A stretch of DNA of 64,000 nt from Vandiemenella viatica (taxonomy: Eukaryota > Arthropoda > Insecta > Orthoptera > Morabidae). The stretch is from the NCBI GenBank assembly GCA_031002005.1, contig JARYHS010011408.1, positions 217,413,473 to 217,477,472 of the forward strand. The letters run 5' to 3'. Below, one piece after another: positions 58,401-60,156 of the stretch. The translations under genes were made by a program, and so were the position numbers. Under the pieces are notes generated by a model. That model was not told the origin of the DNA. It searched no databases and saw only the letters and a program-made list of their open reading frames with translations. The first letter of the stretch is position 1. Each line of letters opens with the position of its first letter.

Positions 58401-59688
58401 ACCATGATAAACACCTGCTATCAGTTAAAGAAAGCTACCAAACAAGCTAATCCATAGGAATGGGAAAAGATTATACTAAACTAATTTGCGAAATTAAGTA
58501 ATAAAACATAATTCATACTACCAAAAACACAAAAAACAATCACTTCATAGTAAACAGAGAGAATATTCAACAGTTGGTAAAAATAGACACAATTACACAA
58601 AAATACTATGCAAATGGAGACTTTCCCGGTGTATTGATTCAATAAAAGTTTCACGGGAGTCCAGGCTGGACTCCCGTGAAACTTTCATTGGACAAAAATA
58701 CTAGTTTGGCACTACTGCATTCACAGTCATAACACCACAGGTGAAACAAAAACTCGTGTTTAGTATGCATGTGTAAATAGCCACAAGTAAAGAGTTGTAA
58801 ACAACATGTGACTGAACGTTTCACTGCAACATTAAAACACAGGTCTATCTACACAAGTACAGAAAGTGCTGTTCTAAGAATGGAGACTTTCACAGCGTAT
58901 GCTTGCAATGAAGTCTTCACGGGTGTACCGACAGATTGTGTTTTGAAAACATTATATTTCAATGACTTGCTTCATTGTCTTCATCAGGTGTGGAGACATC
59001 TCCACTGGTTGGCATGCTTTAAAAACACAATCCGGTGGTACGCCTGTGAAGACTTTATTGCAGTGCTGTTCTAGATTGACAAGTGAAGAGTATCACTATA
59101 TCTGTAAGTACAGTGTATATATAATGATTTTTATGGCAAATAATTGTAATGTTACACATGTAAAAACATACATTTACAGCAACCACTGATGATGCCCTAC
59201 ACCATAAGAGCGAATCATGTCGGGGGAATAAAAAACAGTCACCACGACAGTTGGTTATGCATCTATAAAATTTATAATTCAGCAACTGTGGGAAAACAGT
59301 CTGCAACCAGAGTAAAATTAATGTCAAGCTAATAATGTGGATGTTTCCAAGTATCCACTAAAAGCAGTTATTTACAAAAATGGTAGTATGGAAACAAATA
59401 TAACTTGCTACAACTCCAAGTGCTTCCCATTTTAATAGAACTTCATTTTTCACTGAAGAGGGCAGTGCTTAACTTTTTGAAAACCTTTACAAGTAAGAAT
59501 TTGATCAAATAAATTGTAAACTTACCTTAATTCTCTGTATCATAAGCATTTCATTGACAAACATTTGTGTATCTGAATTTGGATTCAGTAGAACTTCTAC
59601 AGCTAACAAAGCTTGGAGACAGTAAGTTACTGGTTCACTGCTGCTATCAATATTTTCATTATCACCAGCTTCCAACTGACATAATTTC
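1..59688 (-). CDS. MED24: Mediator complex subunit 24, partial, 13 exons (gene span)
   Basis: MED24 is a tail-module subunit of Mediator, the nuclear coactivator that links DNA-bound transcription factors to RNA polymerase II. The call rests on colinear similarity of all 13 exons to animal MED24 as I know the family. Examples are AFTFLKVPQIL, DAKCSCNCLKCLL, LTGKSFELIL, RAVLFDVTFLMLC, VKWHEVCLNI and GGSHWFVDMLVK. Exons 5' to 3' are 59688-59526, 52598-52439, 49047-48849, 44157-44019, 38091-37858, 35621-35449, 30967-30790, 23508-23405, 17371-17279, 13146-12996, 7274-7135, 3922-3769 and 114-1. Their summed length is 2002 nt, one leading base plus 667 sense codons with no stop, and every junction phase agrees. 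The family is near 1000 residues, so roughly the first 230 residues (right) and about the last 120 (left) are outside. The introns (2.2-7.3 kb) carry the transposons listed here. No promoter or polyA site is in view. Confidence 0.95.
115..1984. other. Intron stretch, nothing recognised
   Basis: This is AT-rich intronic sequence with no conserved reading frame, no terminal repeats that I could pair and no tRNA-like head. Confidence 0.5.
1985..2370 (-). mobile_element. LINE remnant, C-terminal end of ORF2 (CR1/jockey-like)
   Basis: On the minus strand, with one or two stops, it reads LQWLGVCDR, then FHTLCLFHHLIHLKIPAYLC, then VDRLWNDLPLKNRTTKK. This is the pattern seen at the end of CR1/jockey-type reverse transcriptases (LQWLP-like, then LWNxLP, then basic residues). 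It is badly decayed, with no 3' tail identified. Confidence 0.6.
2371..3282. other. Intron stretch with C- and CT-rich low-complexity tract
   Basis: A C10 run and a CT microsatellite lie near 2435-2464. Apart from the family A copy at 2720-2910 nothing else is recognised. A 103-codon open frame here has no recognisable features. Confidence 0.45.
2720..2910 (-). repeat. Dispersed repeat family A copy
   Basis: This reverse-orientation copy has the hallmarks ACCAAAATATTGTAAAGTTT, GTGTTCGTCCTAG, and CCTTCATCTGTGGCAAGTG followed by TTATTTTCC. The same ordered blocks recur at 45140, 48436, 51531 and elsewhere in the window. The class is unknown. Confidence 0.55.
3283..3524 (-). mobile_element. tRNA-derived SINE
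   Basis: On the minus strand a tRNA-like head has an A-box-like GTGGGTGAGCGG and a B box GGTTCGAATCC. The body contains GGTTTTCCGTGGTTTCCCC and CAGGTGAATGCTGGGATG and ends near GATGTTGGCAAGACG. The same body occurs at 11801-11943 and 19163-19350, which defines a family. The pol III origin is inferred from the boxes. Confidence 0.75.
3769..3922 (-). CDS. MED24: MED24 exon
   Basis: The acceptor is TTTTCTAG and the donor is GAG/GTATTT. It reads SDELVEPQSSALAKLCAYSI, then YAALEEQ, then a low-complexity basic stretch (RKRSRSRRE). The basic patch corresponds to the RQKKRHRED region of human MED24 and may act as a nuclear-localisation signal (inference). It ends in phase 0. Confidence 0.93.
4145..6272 (+). 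mobile_element. Non-autonomous Helitron with internal tandem array
   Basis: The 5' end is TCTTATATATAAACATG preceded by A. The 3' end is CCGGGTCAGCTAG followed by T. This fits Helitron rules: 5' TC, 3' CTRR, insertion between A and T, no target duplication. No Rep/helicase frame is present. The interior is largely about ten diverged tandem units. It lies in the MED24 intron between the exons at 7135 and 3922, about 220 bp from the 3769-3922 exon. I could not draw a convincing 3' hairpin. Confidence 0.7.
4300..5690 (+). repeat. Tandem array of ~130-150 bp units inside the Helitron
   Basis: About ten units begin near 4310, 4441, 4571, 4707, 4850, 4982, 5115, 5264, 5411 and 5556. Each carries variants of AAACAAACCCACAGATTTTA, GAACTTTGCACACGTATAC, AAACAAACAGAAAAATACTG and a C-rich block. 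The units are clearly diverged from each other, so the array is old. Confidence 0.8.
6273..7134. other. Intron stretch, nothing recognised
   Basis: AT-rich, with no long frame or paired repeats seen. Confidence 0.5.
7135..7274 (-). CDS. MED24: MED24 exon
   Basis: The acceptor is ATTTCAG and the donor is CCT/GTAAGT. It reads EVMKYRYQEELDRGADLALA, IFHLDIEECTQALLLHVIP, then KYLSSEL. The family counterpart is AVELLYSIFCLDMQQVTLVL and HILPGLL. It ends in phase 2. Confidence 0.94.
7806..9512 (+). repeat. Higher-order tandem repeat (7 monomers, trimer period 682-766 bp)
   Basis: A fixed point in each monomer (AACAGGCTTGAAATC) falls at 7831, 8043, 8282, 8513, 8725, 8970 and 9279, giving spacings of 212, 239, 231, 212, 245 and 309. 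Three monomer types alternate: a short form; a form with a T run plus ACATTGCTCTCACTCATG; and a form with an extra block containing CCGAAAATAATATTTTCTG. The three-monomer block occurs twice in near-identical form, then a further type-3 monomer follows. The differences are mainly in T-run length. This is recent segmental tandem duplication inside an intron. Confidence 0.88.
9192..9253 (+). repeat. Poly(T) run of 62
   Basis: An uninterrupted T tract lies at a monomer junction of the 7.8-9.5 kb array. Sister junctions carry about 9-19 T. The length may be unreliable in the assembly. Confidence 0.9.
9980..10730 (-). mobile_element. LINE remnant (RTE-like reverse transcriptase, C-terminal half)
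   Basis: On the minus strand, in shifting frames, it reads KYLETEVEETVTNRKELNQ, then CGITQRLYRRPLM, then MIIFRAYFVPVF. This matches the LINE pattern YLGS...EI..RI..A...F...., IIFRAYFVP found after the catalytic core. Many stops and frameshifts make it inactive. Sequence from about 9600 to 9980 may belong to the same element but is not legible. Confidence 0.6.
10731..11800. other. Intron stretch, nothing firm
   Basis: A few LINE-like words (for example around 11190-11300) are too weak to call. No paired terminal repeats were seen. Confidence 0.4.
11801..11943 (-). mobile_element. tRNA-derived SINE, diverged copy
   Basis: The minus-strand B box is GGTTCAAATCCC, followed by a degraded body with GATTTCCTCAAATTATTCC and AGGTGAATACCAGGAAG. 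It is the same family as the SINEs at 3283 and 19163. Confidence 0.6.
12003..12215 (+). mobile_element. Second tRNA-derived SINE family
   Basis: The head has an A-box-like TAGCGCAATGGGTAACCTGC and a B box GGGTTCAAACCCC within about 76 nt. An unrelated body (GAGCCAAGCCTGGGATTTG, CATGTTGAAATGAGG) follows. The tRNA-like part does not make a convincing functional cloverleaf, so I do not call a tRNA. Confidence 0.55.
12267..12572 (+). mobile_element. Short non-autonomous Helitron
   Basis: The 5' TCTAAACTAATAACATTATA is preceded by A. The 3' CACGAGTAACAGCTAG is followed by T. The ends and the A/T insertion site follow Helitron rules. At 306 bp there is no coding capacity. Confidence 0.6.
12996..13146 (-). 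CDS. MED24: MED24 exon
   Basis: The acceptor is GTTACAG and the donor is AAG/GTATGT. It reads SIICRDSVSEELSSVWSAIH, QRGWINIEQTRSFESLLATG, then GSHWFVDMLVK. It aligns with the human block KGWVDSRSIHIFDTLLHMGG and VYWFCNNLIK. It ends in phase 0. Confidence 0.95.
13500..14190 (-). mobile_element. LINE remnant with reverse transcriptase core (CR1/jockey-like)
   Basis: On the minus strand near 14155, VKMGVP then GSVLGP correspond to the RT motif GVPQGSVLGP, with a stop replacing the Gln. LFADDI is the catalytic FADD box. Further on come VWDPHFGYQMQELEDMQRRA and SRFVCGNY, the usual post-catalytic region. At least three stops make it a dead copy. Confidence 0.75.
14191..16398. other. Intron stretch, nothing recognised
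   Basis: AT-rich. No legible coding remnant or matched terminal repeats were seen. Confidence 0.45.
16411..16630. mobile_element. Penelope-related palindromic insertion with 12-bp target duplication
   Basis: AAGATCTCTGAA occurs at 16399-16410 and 16631-16642, flanking the insert. Positions 16440-16630 are a near-perfect palindrome with arms of about 94 bp, one mismatch seen, centred near 16535. The extra left end contains TTTCTCGGCGTTGAG, an end block shared with the endonuclease-bearing copy at 27620 and the copy at 26640. Each arm carries CAGAAGATGGCGA and TCGCCGAAATAT, a hammerhead-like arrangement. There is no coding capacity. Confidence 0.8.
16768..16897. repeat. Second palindromic repeat, diverged
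   Basis: The left arm GATAGCACATCAGTAAAAAT... pairs with the right arm ...ATTTTTACTGATGCGCTATC, and both share AGCCTGCCTCTGGCTC. The central part (TTCACCAGAATATGG) resembles the 16.4 kb palindrome. I found no clean target duplication. It lies 126 bp from that duplication. Confidence 0.65.
17279..17371 (-). CDS. MED24: MED24 exon
   Basis: The acceptor is TTTTTAG and the donor is ACAG/GTAAAA. This is the shortest exon in the window. It reads RTGLMIQIIRKMQYDVYPPT, then QSKVKGLTLSN. The human segment is VVIMNSILERMCADVL. Phase is 2 in and 2 out, matching both neighbours. Confidence 0.88.
17372..18890. other. Intron stretch, nothing recognised
   Basis: AT-rich, no coding remnant or paired ends seen. 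Confidence 0.45.
19163..19350 (+). mobile_element. tRNA-derived SINE inserted next to a Tc1-like copy
   Basis: The head GCATGGTGGGTGAGAAGTTA and the B box AGTTCAAATCC are followed by the body GGTTTTCCATGTTTTCCG and CAGGTGAATGTTGGGATGC. It ends before a T/A-rich tail near 19350. It is the same family as 3283-3524, in plus orientation. Confidence 0.75.
19390..20700 (+). mobile_element. Tc1-like transposon remnant, split by a later insertion
   Basis: In shifting plus-strand frames it reads IIFQQDNAWSYVASNVQAFF, then LLPWPACSPDISSFEHACDM. This is the Tc1 catalytic block in which FQQDN holds the second Asp and SPDxxxxEH the final Glu. The frame resumes after 20534 as HSGPPATT-like then VNALWKCLQTVWQCVPQQLI. 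The insert at 20075-20533 accounts for the break. Terminal inverted repeats were not located, so the limits are approximate. Confidence 0.7.
20075..20533. mobile_element. Penelope-related inverted-repeat element with 16-bp target duplication
   Basis: CATGCCTGTGATATGT at 20059-20074 and CATGTCTGTGATATGT at 20534-20549 flank it (15/16). The left arm starts near 20108 (AATCTTGGTTGTCCGGGC), and its complement occupies about 20449-20533. The spacer of about 250 bp holds paired TATATA segments. The right arm has CTCTGAAGAAGGCCCC ... ACCGAAACATT, resembling the other Penelope-type ends. It interrupts a Tc1-like transposase exactly, so it is younger. Confidence 0.78.
21671..22875 (+). mobile_element. 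Tc1-like transposon, complete but inactive
   Basis: The terminal inverted repeats CACTGATCAGCCAGAGCATT (left) and CACTGATCAGCTAGAACATT (right, complement) are flanked by TA at 21669-21670 and 22876-22877. Length is 1205 bp. Transposase pieces on plus are MGKAHDLSEFDQGQRV (DNA-binding start, 21819), ARFDES (first Asp), GIFQQDN (second Asp) and NSPDLNQIKHIWDVIERG. In the last piece the family's catalytic Glu in PIEHxW is Lys. Several stops and frameshifts are present. Confidence 0.88.
22880..23404. other. Intron stretch, nothing recognised
   Basis: AT-rich, no feature seen. Confidence 0.5.
23405..23508 (-). CDS. MED24: MED24 exon
   Basis: The acceptor is TTTGTAG and the donor is AAAG/GTAAGT. 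It reads VLPQDHLLKPMNMVQQFLSP, then LSAEELSQPDNFKE. This is the helical segment after the CAATWL block. Conservation is moderate, and the call relies on position, phase and splice sites. It ends in phase 2. Confidence 0.88.
23640..24460. other. Intron stretch, nothing recognised
   Basis: No legible coding remnant or paired repeats. Confidence 0.45.
24480..24850 (-). repeat. Dispersed repeat families A and B, adjacent copies
   Basis: 24483-24560 carries the family A block AAAAATAACCCACCACTTACC. About 24640-24850, read in reverse, carries family B blocks also seen at 25400 and 44690: TTTGAATTTACCCCCA, GTGTGAGACAGTCTCC, AAAGGACTAAGACCC and TATCTAAGGTAAGCAGTG. Confidence 0.55.
25400..25615 (+). 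repeat. Dispersed repeat family B copy
   Basis: It contains TATGTGAGACAGTGTCA, CACAATGTTCTTCTTGTTGA, GATGAAGGGCTAAGACC and a degraded end (ATATAAGATAAGCAGC). It is homologous to 44690-44925 in plus orientation and to 24640-24850 in reverse. The family core TTGATGAAGGG..AAGACCCGAAA has a GGG/CCC stem followed by GAAA. Confidence 0.6.
25620..26627. other. Intron stretch with one weak repeat block
   Basis: 25740-25800 holds a block (GCTGAAAGGACATAAATCCG then AAAATTTTAAC) resembling the family B core. Nothing else is recognised. Confidence 0.4.
26640..26877. mobile_element. Penelope-related palindromic insertion with 12-bp target duplication
   Basis: TAGGAAATTATG at 26628-26639 and 26878-26889 flanks the insert exactly. 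The left arm (TTTATAAACGTTTCTCGGGA...) pairs with the right arm ending near 26845, over about 90 bp with several mismatches. The extra right end contains AACGCCGAGAAAAT, the complement of the TTCTCGGCGTT end block of the copy at 16411, so the two lie in opposite orientations. The right arm has CTGAAGA at 26757-26763 and GCCGAAA at 26784-26790. Confidence 0.82.
27620..28239 (+). mobile_element. Truncated Penelope-like element with endonuclease end, 11-bp target duplication
   Basis: ACAATATTTTG at 27609-27619 and 28240-28250 flanks the insert. The ends form an inverted repeat: TATATTTTTCTCGGGCTTC near 27653-27671 pairs with GAAGCCCGAAAAAAATATA near 28216-28234. The left end has the CGGCGTTGA block shared with the two TSD-flanked palindromes at 16.4 and 26.6 kb. 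This is the one copy that still carries protein-coding sequence, tying those palindromes to the Penelope class. Confidence 0.82.
27685..28065 (+). pseudogene. GIY-YIG endonuclease domain of a Penelope-like element (broken)
   Basis: The plus frame reads TPGVYYIPCECGRGYIGQTQ, then one TGA stop (27772-27774), then VQQCVEHARN, AVAEHSVQEGHTFEF, FWASVITEAVEIRLTD, NRDTGYQLSAAWNP, with a final stop at 28063-28065. GVYYIP and GYIGQT are the GIY and YIG motifs. The CxC after GIY is typical of the Penelope-type domain. ITEAVEI holds the expected metal-binding Glu. In the family this domain sits at the C-terminus after the reverse transcriptase, which is absent here. The stop is consistent with CpG decay of an Arg codon. 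It cannot make a full-length protein. Confidence 0.85.
28625..28690 (-). repeat. Dispersed repeat family A, end fragment
   Basis: CCCTTGCCTTCATTTGCGGT then AAGAAGCAGATTATTTTC matches the terminal block of family A (CTTCATCTGTGGTAAGTG then TTATTTTCC). Confidence 0.45.
28990..29147 (+). repeat. Penelope-type repeat interrupted by a hAT element
   Basis: It contains CACCTGATGAAGAGAGCAG and TCAAAATATTGTGTTTCT, the arrangement also found in the element at 58877. It breaks at the hAT insertion (29148) and appears to continue at 30665 with GGCTGGACACCCAAGAAG. Outer limits are approximate. Confidence 0.5.
29148..30664. mobile_element. hAT-like DNA transposon, non-autonomous, 8-bp target duplication
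   Basis: GGCTGGAC at 29140-29147 and 30665-30672 is a perfect 8-bp duplication. The inverted ends are TAGTGTTGCAAAC (left) and TAGTGTTGTAAAA (right, complement), followed on both sides by A/T-run-rich subterminal DNA. The 8-bp duplication and the AGTGTTG-type end fit hAT. No transposase motifs were recognised. A 67-codon minus-strand frame (29420-29623, acidic, EETEEETENSD) is the only notable frame. It hosts a nested MITE at 29758-30140. Confidence 0.75.
29758..30140. mobile_element. Harbinger-like MITE nested in the hAT element
   Basis: The inverted ends GGGACCGTGCACAAACTACG and GGGAGCGTGCATAAACCACA (complement of the right end) are flanked by TTA at 29755-29757 and 30141-30143. A 3-bp TWA duplication and GGG ends suggest PIF/Harbinger, which is inferred from ends only. 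It holds two G runs (about 29828-29839 and 30047-30061). Length is 383 bp, non-coding. Confidence 0.7.
30790..30967 (-). CDS. MED24: MED24 exon
   Basis: The acceptor is TTTCCCTAG and the donor is CAG/GTCAGT. It reads QVKWHEVCLNIPGTINEVLL, AWEHGIVSATDVKRI, then CLPVCAATWLCSYMQ. It matches the human block KWHEACLSISAAIL through AVCAVAWL. It ends in phase 0. Confidence 0.95.
30968..32400. other. Intron stretch, nothing recognised
   Basis: AT-rich, no coding remnant or paired ends. 32160-32400 has short phrases that recall the 54.3-54.9 kb stretch, not enough to define a repeat. Confidence 0.4.
33160..33430 (+). mobile_element. Possible LINE ORF2 C-terminal scrap
   Basis: It reads GVCKAYVGDEAWKDIGVRIK, then HNHKLALDIRHKVEERFSFV, then GKGIKGWNKLPREII. 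The F(S/F)..R/G..G/V..WN.LP ending is the usual C-terminal pattern of CR1/jockey-type LINE proteins. The evidence is short. Confidence 0.45.
34410..35400 (+). mobile_element. LINE remnant spanning endonuclease end and start of reverse transcriptase
   Basis: LDIFLIKPDDNFVGSQVI then ISDHEA (near 34440-34515) matches the endonuclease end (S/ISDH). LPEDWKSAIVVPVHKGGE (35122), then QISFTSVVEKSMERLVSKHI and NGFRKG are the first RT motifs (VVPIHKKG, YRPISLTSVVGK, GFRKG). Frameshifts and stops are present. The catalytic core is missing. Confidence 0.75.
35449..35621 (-). CDS. MED24: MED24 exon
   Basis: The acceptor is TTTTCCAG and the donor is CCAG/GTACGA. It reads VVLSEERGDSFFEQWVREC, then SVKVEALLAQFNS and DFKT, ending in phase 2. 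It continues the TYGSE block of the previous exon as in human MED24, where TYGSEV is followed by ILSE. Confidence 0.95.
35880..36020 (-). mobile_element. Degenerate tRNA-derived SINE
   Basis: On the minus strand GGGTTCAATCTG (B box) is followed by TTTTCTGTGGTTTCC and a degraded body. It resembles the 3283 family, diverged. Confidence 0.35.
36440..36930 (-). mobile_element. LINE remnant, region after the RT core
   Basis: On the minus strand near 36890-36810, HTVWYLFQREFIDSIEEVQR then RAI matches the W.P....I..IE.VQRRA block of CR1/jockey-type LINEs (compare VWDP...QRRA at 13.6 kb). The remainder is decayed. Confidence 0.5.
37423..37463 (+). repeat. Poly(A) tract
   Basis: A run of about 31 A, briefly interrupted by C, then more A. 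It is probably a retroposon tail or slippage, but no body could be assigned. Confidence 0.7.
37858..38091 (-). CDS. MED24: MED24 exon
   Basis: The acceptor is GTTGCAG and the donor is GAG/GTTAGT. It is exactly 78 codons, phase 0 at both ends. It reads EAVVSILCQMLTGKSFELIL, then a variable loop with GGEGGK, then RAVLFDVTFLMLC and VHTYGSE. This is one of the best conserved blocks of the family and the strongest single anchor for the gene call. Confidence 0.97.
38285..38668 (-). mobile_element. Third tRNA-derived SINE family
   Basis: On the minus strand the head TTGGCTCAGTGGTTAAGGC (A box) and GTTACCAGTTTGAATG (degenerate B box) are followed by a body with CACCACTGGCACAGCTTGC, AACTGTAATTCCCCTG and GGGTGGGTCCAACC. 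The downstream limit is approximate. Confidence 0.65.
38983..39130 (+). repeat. Three tandem ~50-bp units
   Basis: Units start near 38983, 39031 and 39082, each with a GTG-rich start, ATTGGTGAACACTGTA-like middle and (A/T)AACAGT/AACACT end. The third unit is the most diverged. Confidence 0.65.
39131..41045. other. Intron stretch, nothing recognised
   Basis: AT-rich, no legible element. Confidence 0.45.
41050..41140 (-). mobile_element. tRNA-like SINE head, truncated
   Basis: On the minus strand GGAGTGGTAGCTGTGTGG (A box) and GGGTTCAATTGTC (B box) are spaced as in a tRNA. No body was recognised beyond 41050. Confidence 0.5.
41600..42785 (-). mobile_element. Possible DNA-transposon remnant of unassigned family
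   Basis: On the minus strand GIPVSEITLWLDNCNGQNMS (about 42680-42710) resembles the W.DNC.GQN stretch seen in some insect transposase-like proteins. Downstream, QQKNIGLLYLKTHVDGQDQE then VDFVRCRRKGVMF (41620-41770) looks like protein-coding sequence. The two are separated by about 700 bp of non-coding DNA. The family could not be named. Confidence 0.35.
42790..43970. other. Intron stretch, nothing recognised
   Basis: No firm feature. 43195-43300 has a C/G-rich patch without a tRNA-like arrangement. Confidence 0.4.
44019..44157 (-). CDS. MED24: MED24 exon
   Basis: The acceptor is TTTACAG and the donor is CAG/GTGAAA, a weaker but valid site. It reads REGMVVAVLKSDQTAQQTP, then SSLSGILKTLDTDYVKIQ. 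The human counterpart includes VTNILKTMDADHSK. The first half is poorly conserved. The junctions on both sides keep frame. Confidence 0.9.
44690..44925 (+). repeat. Dispersed repeat family B copy
   Basis: It has TTTGAATTTACCCCCAC, TCTGTGAGATAGTCTCC, CTTCATAATGTTCTCCTG, then TTGATAAAGGGACAAGACCC followed by GAAATAT, and ends TATCTAAGGTAAGTGGTG. The core can form a GGG/CCC stem with GAAA on its 3' side. Confidence 0.65.
45140..45312 (-). repeat. Dispersed repeat family A copy
   Basis: Blocks are GACATGGTTAAGGTTGC, GAAATATTAGGGCC, GTGTTCGTCTGGCCC, CCTTGATCTATGTACAGTAA and GTGACCGGTTATTTTTCC. It faces the family A copy at 45397 in opposite orientation. Confidence 0.6.
45397..45530 (+). repeat. 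Dispersed repeat family A copy
   Basis: AGATAGGGAAATTAACCACC, CTACCACAGATGATGGCAGG and AAAACATTGTAATTATCAGG are in family order. Confidence 0.55.
45851..47402 (-). mobile_element. Non-autonomous Helitron (minus orientation)
   Basis: On the minus strand the 5' end TCCCCTTATATAAAACGC is preceded by A. The 3' end has the hairpin CCGTCATTTTTGACGG (6-bp stem, 4-nt loop) followed by GCTCGAAGCTAG, then host T. A short hairpin about 10 nt before a CTRR end, with A/T target, is diagnostic of Helitrons. No coding frame. Its 3' end is shared with the element at 49178. Confidence 0.8.
47900..48130 (+). repeat. Dispersed repeat family B copy, diverged
   Basis: CACCCACCTTATGAACATCT, ACTGCTGAAGAAGGG, CATGTGTGTTTGAATC and AATTTGTGGTAAGCGATTG are in family order. 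The 3' half of the core is lost. Confidence 0.45.
48436..48620 (+). repeat. Dispersed repeat family A copy, best preserved
   Basis: GATAGTGAAAAATAACCC, CATCACTCACCACAGATGAA, GGCAGAAAGGCCATATGAAC, ACACAAGAAAA, AATTTCACAATATTTTGGTT and CATAACCTTAATCATG. I used this copy as the reference for the family. Confidence 0.65.
48849..49047 (-). CDS. MED24: MED24 exon
   Basis: The acceptor is TTTCACAG and the donor is AGAG/GTAAGC. After completing a Gly codon it reads DMTETREKGDYSQDVVDSIE, then LLLQYTPLLDIMDAKCSCNC, and ends near HVSHYTAKR. The Cys-rich CSCNC segment corresponds to CNCDC in human MED24. It ends in phase 2. Confidence 0.96.
49178..51278 (+). mobile_element. Non-autonomous Helitron with CRE-like octamers
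   Basis: The 5' TCTAATATTATAATAAGC is preceded by A. The 3' end carries the hairpin CCCATCATTTTTGACGGG (one mismatch), then CTGTGGGGTTAG and host T. The end is TTAG instead of CTAG, so it is slightly degraded. The 3' region matches the Helitron at 45851-47402, and interior segments such as GGTTAGGCTGTAATGCAACC and GCTACAGC also correspond. Parts of the interior recur within the element (compare 49665 with 50928). Confidence 0.65.
49210..49263 (+). promoter_or_regulatory. Cluster of four TGACGTCA palindromes
   Basis: Perfect TGACGTCA octamers sit at 49210-49217, 49230-49237, 49243-49250 and 49256-49263. This is the consensus CRE bound by CREB/ATF-type bZIP factors. The cluster lies within the first 90 bp of a Helitron and so may be a transposon-borne element. 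Any regulatory role is inference. Confidence 0.6.
51531..51740. repeat. Family A fold-back: two facing copies
   Basis: The left arm AATAGGGAAAAATAACCCGT...ATGAAGGCAGG faces the right arm CACCTGCCTTTATATGTGGT then AAGTGACCGGTTATCC. A GT run and a C run of about 14 (51659-51672) lie between them. Confidence 0.6.
52439..52598 (-). CDS. MED24: MED24 exon
   Basis: The acceptor is the CAG at the end of a T8-C5 pyrimidine tract. The nearer CTACAG eight bases inside would break the frame, so the upstream AG decides the start. It reads GYSSARLYSEIMRACLISL, then QWGAFTFLKVPQILQQLHLH, matching the family segment around AFTFLKIPQVL. The donor is TCTG/GTATGT, leaving phase 1, which the next exon completes. 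A GT four bases earlier (CCAG/GTCTGG) would not fit the downstream phase. Confidence 0.93.
52599..55560. other. Intron stretch, one LTR-like patch
   Basis: 54300-55170 is AT-rich, then has CAGCCTATAAAAGATCGTGC and a C/T-rich segment. This could be a decayed LTR or promoter-like repeat, but no matching second copy or TG..CA ends were found. The rest holds nothing recognised. Confidence 0.35.
55570..56045 (-). mobile_element. LINE remnant, C-terminal region
   Basis: The minus frame 56021-55668 reads RKNFLELYVWSTVFYGSETW, then FEMLCYRRTLKIKWTDKVRN, ERVLEMMGEERSLWKKL, RRDRMVGHILRHAGL and GRQRL. This is the standard tail of RTE/L2-like LINE proteins (YGSETW, FEMWCYRRMLKISW, LGHILR). It continues in broken form to about 55570. 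Confidence 0.8.
56742..58030 (-). mobile_element. mariner transposon, complete ends, dead transposase
   Basis: The inverted ends CCAGGGCTATCCAGAAAGTA and CTAGAGCTATCCAGAAAGTA (right, complement) are flanked by TA at 56740-56741 and 58031-58032. Length is 1289 bp. The minus-strand transposase remains MSAASENPASCEVRAVIRFL (N-terminus, 57870), ILTGHETWVKH (57420), MFLHDNTRPHTA (57140) and LPYSPNLAPSDYHLF. The D,D34D second and third Asp are present. The first (family GDETW) is His. Frameshifts separate the pieces. Confidence 0.9.
58645..58685. repeat. Perfect 41-nt palindrome
   Basis: Twenty-base arms AAAGTTTCACGGGAGTCCAG and their exact complement are separated by a single G. No adjacent T run or gene end suggests a terminator. 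It probably is a fold-back remnant like its neighbour at 58877. Confidence 0.9.
58877..59061. mobile_element. Penelope-type inverted-repeat insertion with 12-bp target duplication
   Basis: AGTGCTGTTCTA at 58865-58876 and 59062-59073 flanks it exactly. The arms GAAGTCTTCACGGGTGTACC and, on the other side, GGTACGCCTGTGAAGACTTT are inverted copies. In the left part, on the minus strand, CACCTGATGAAGAC precedes CATTGAAATATAATG, the same order as at 29.08 kb. No coding. Confidence 0.78.
59526..59688 (-). CDS. MED24: MED24 exon (first in window)
   Basis: The acceptor is TTTGTAG and the donor is AAG/GTAAGT. The exon starts with one base completing a codon from an upstream exon outside the window, then reads KLCQLEAGDNENIDSS and PVTYCLQALLAVEVLLN, ending NEMLMIQRIK in phase 0. 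It aligns with the human stretch HAVILLEGTMNL through LVEQLTMVKRM. The preceding exon must lie beyond 64000, so the upstream intron exceeds 4.3 kb. Confidence 0.9.
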
Positions 59689-60156
59689 CTACAAATAAGA
59701 TGTTATTTTATTTATTTACGTGAACTATTCTTTTTAAGAGTTTTAAGTTTTAATCATTAAACAAAGGTCGATATACCTACACAGACACAGTAGCATCTAA
59801 CATTATTTGCAAAGGTTTTTTCCTTTGTTTGAATGTGACAATTTTCATTCAGTCATTAACAACCTTGAATTCATGCGTAATGACCAATAAAATAATGATT
59901 TCTTCTCCGATCTAGGAGTCATTGTTTAGCAGTGAATTATTTAAAATGCCCAGAGAGAGTAGATTTAAGAGTCATCAAAAAAGAAATCATTCAATTACTT
60001 ATTTTTACCTAACAACAAGAAATATGGTTTCAGAACTTTCTTGCTTTCAGAGATGTCTACAAATGGCCCCACAAAAAGGTACTATCAACATAAATAAAAC
60101 AAACACTGTCAAATTAAGTTAACTTAATAAATTTAGTCCAAACACTAAAACACTTA
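59689..60156. other. Intron stretch, nothing recognised
   Basis: AT-rich, no feature seen between the exon ending at 59688 and the mariner at 60157. Confidence 0.5.
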
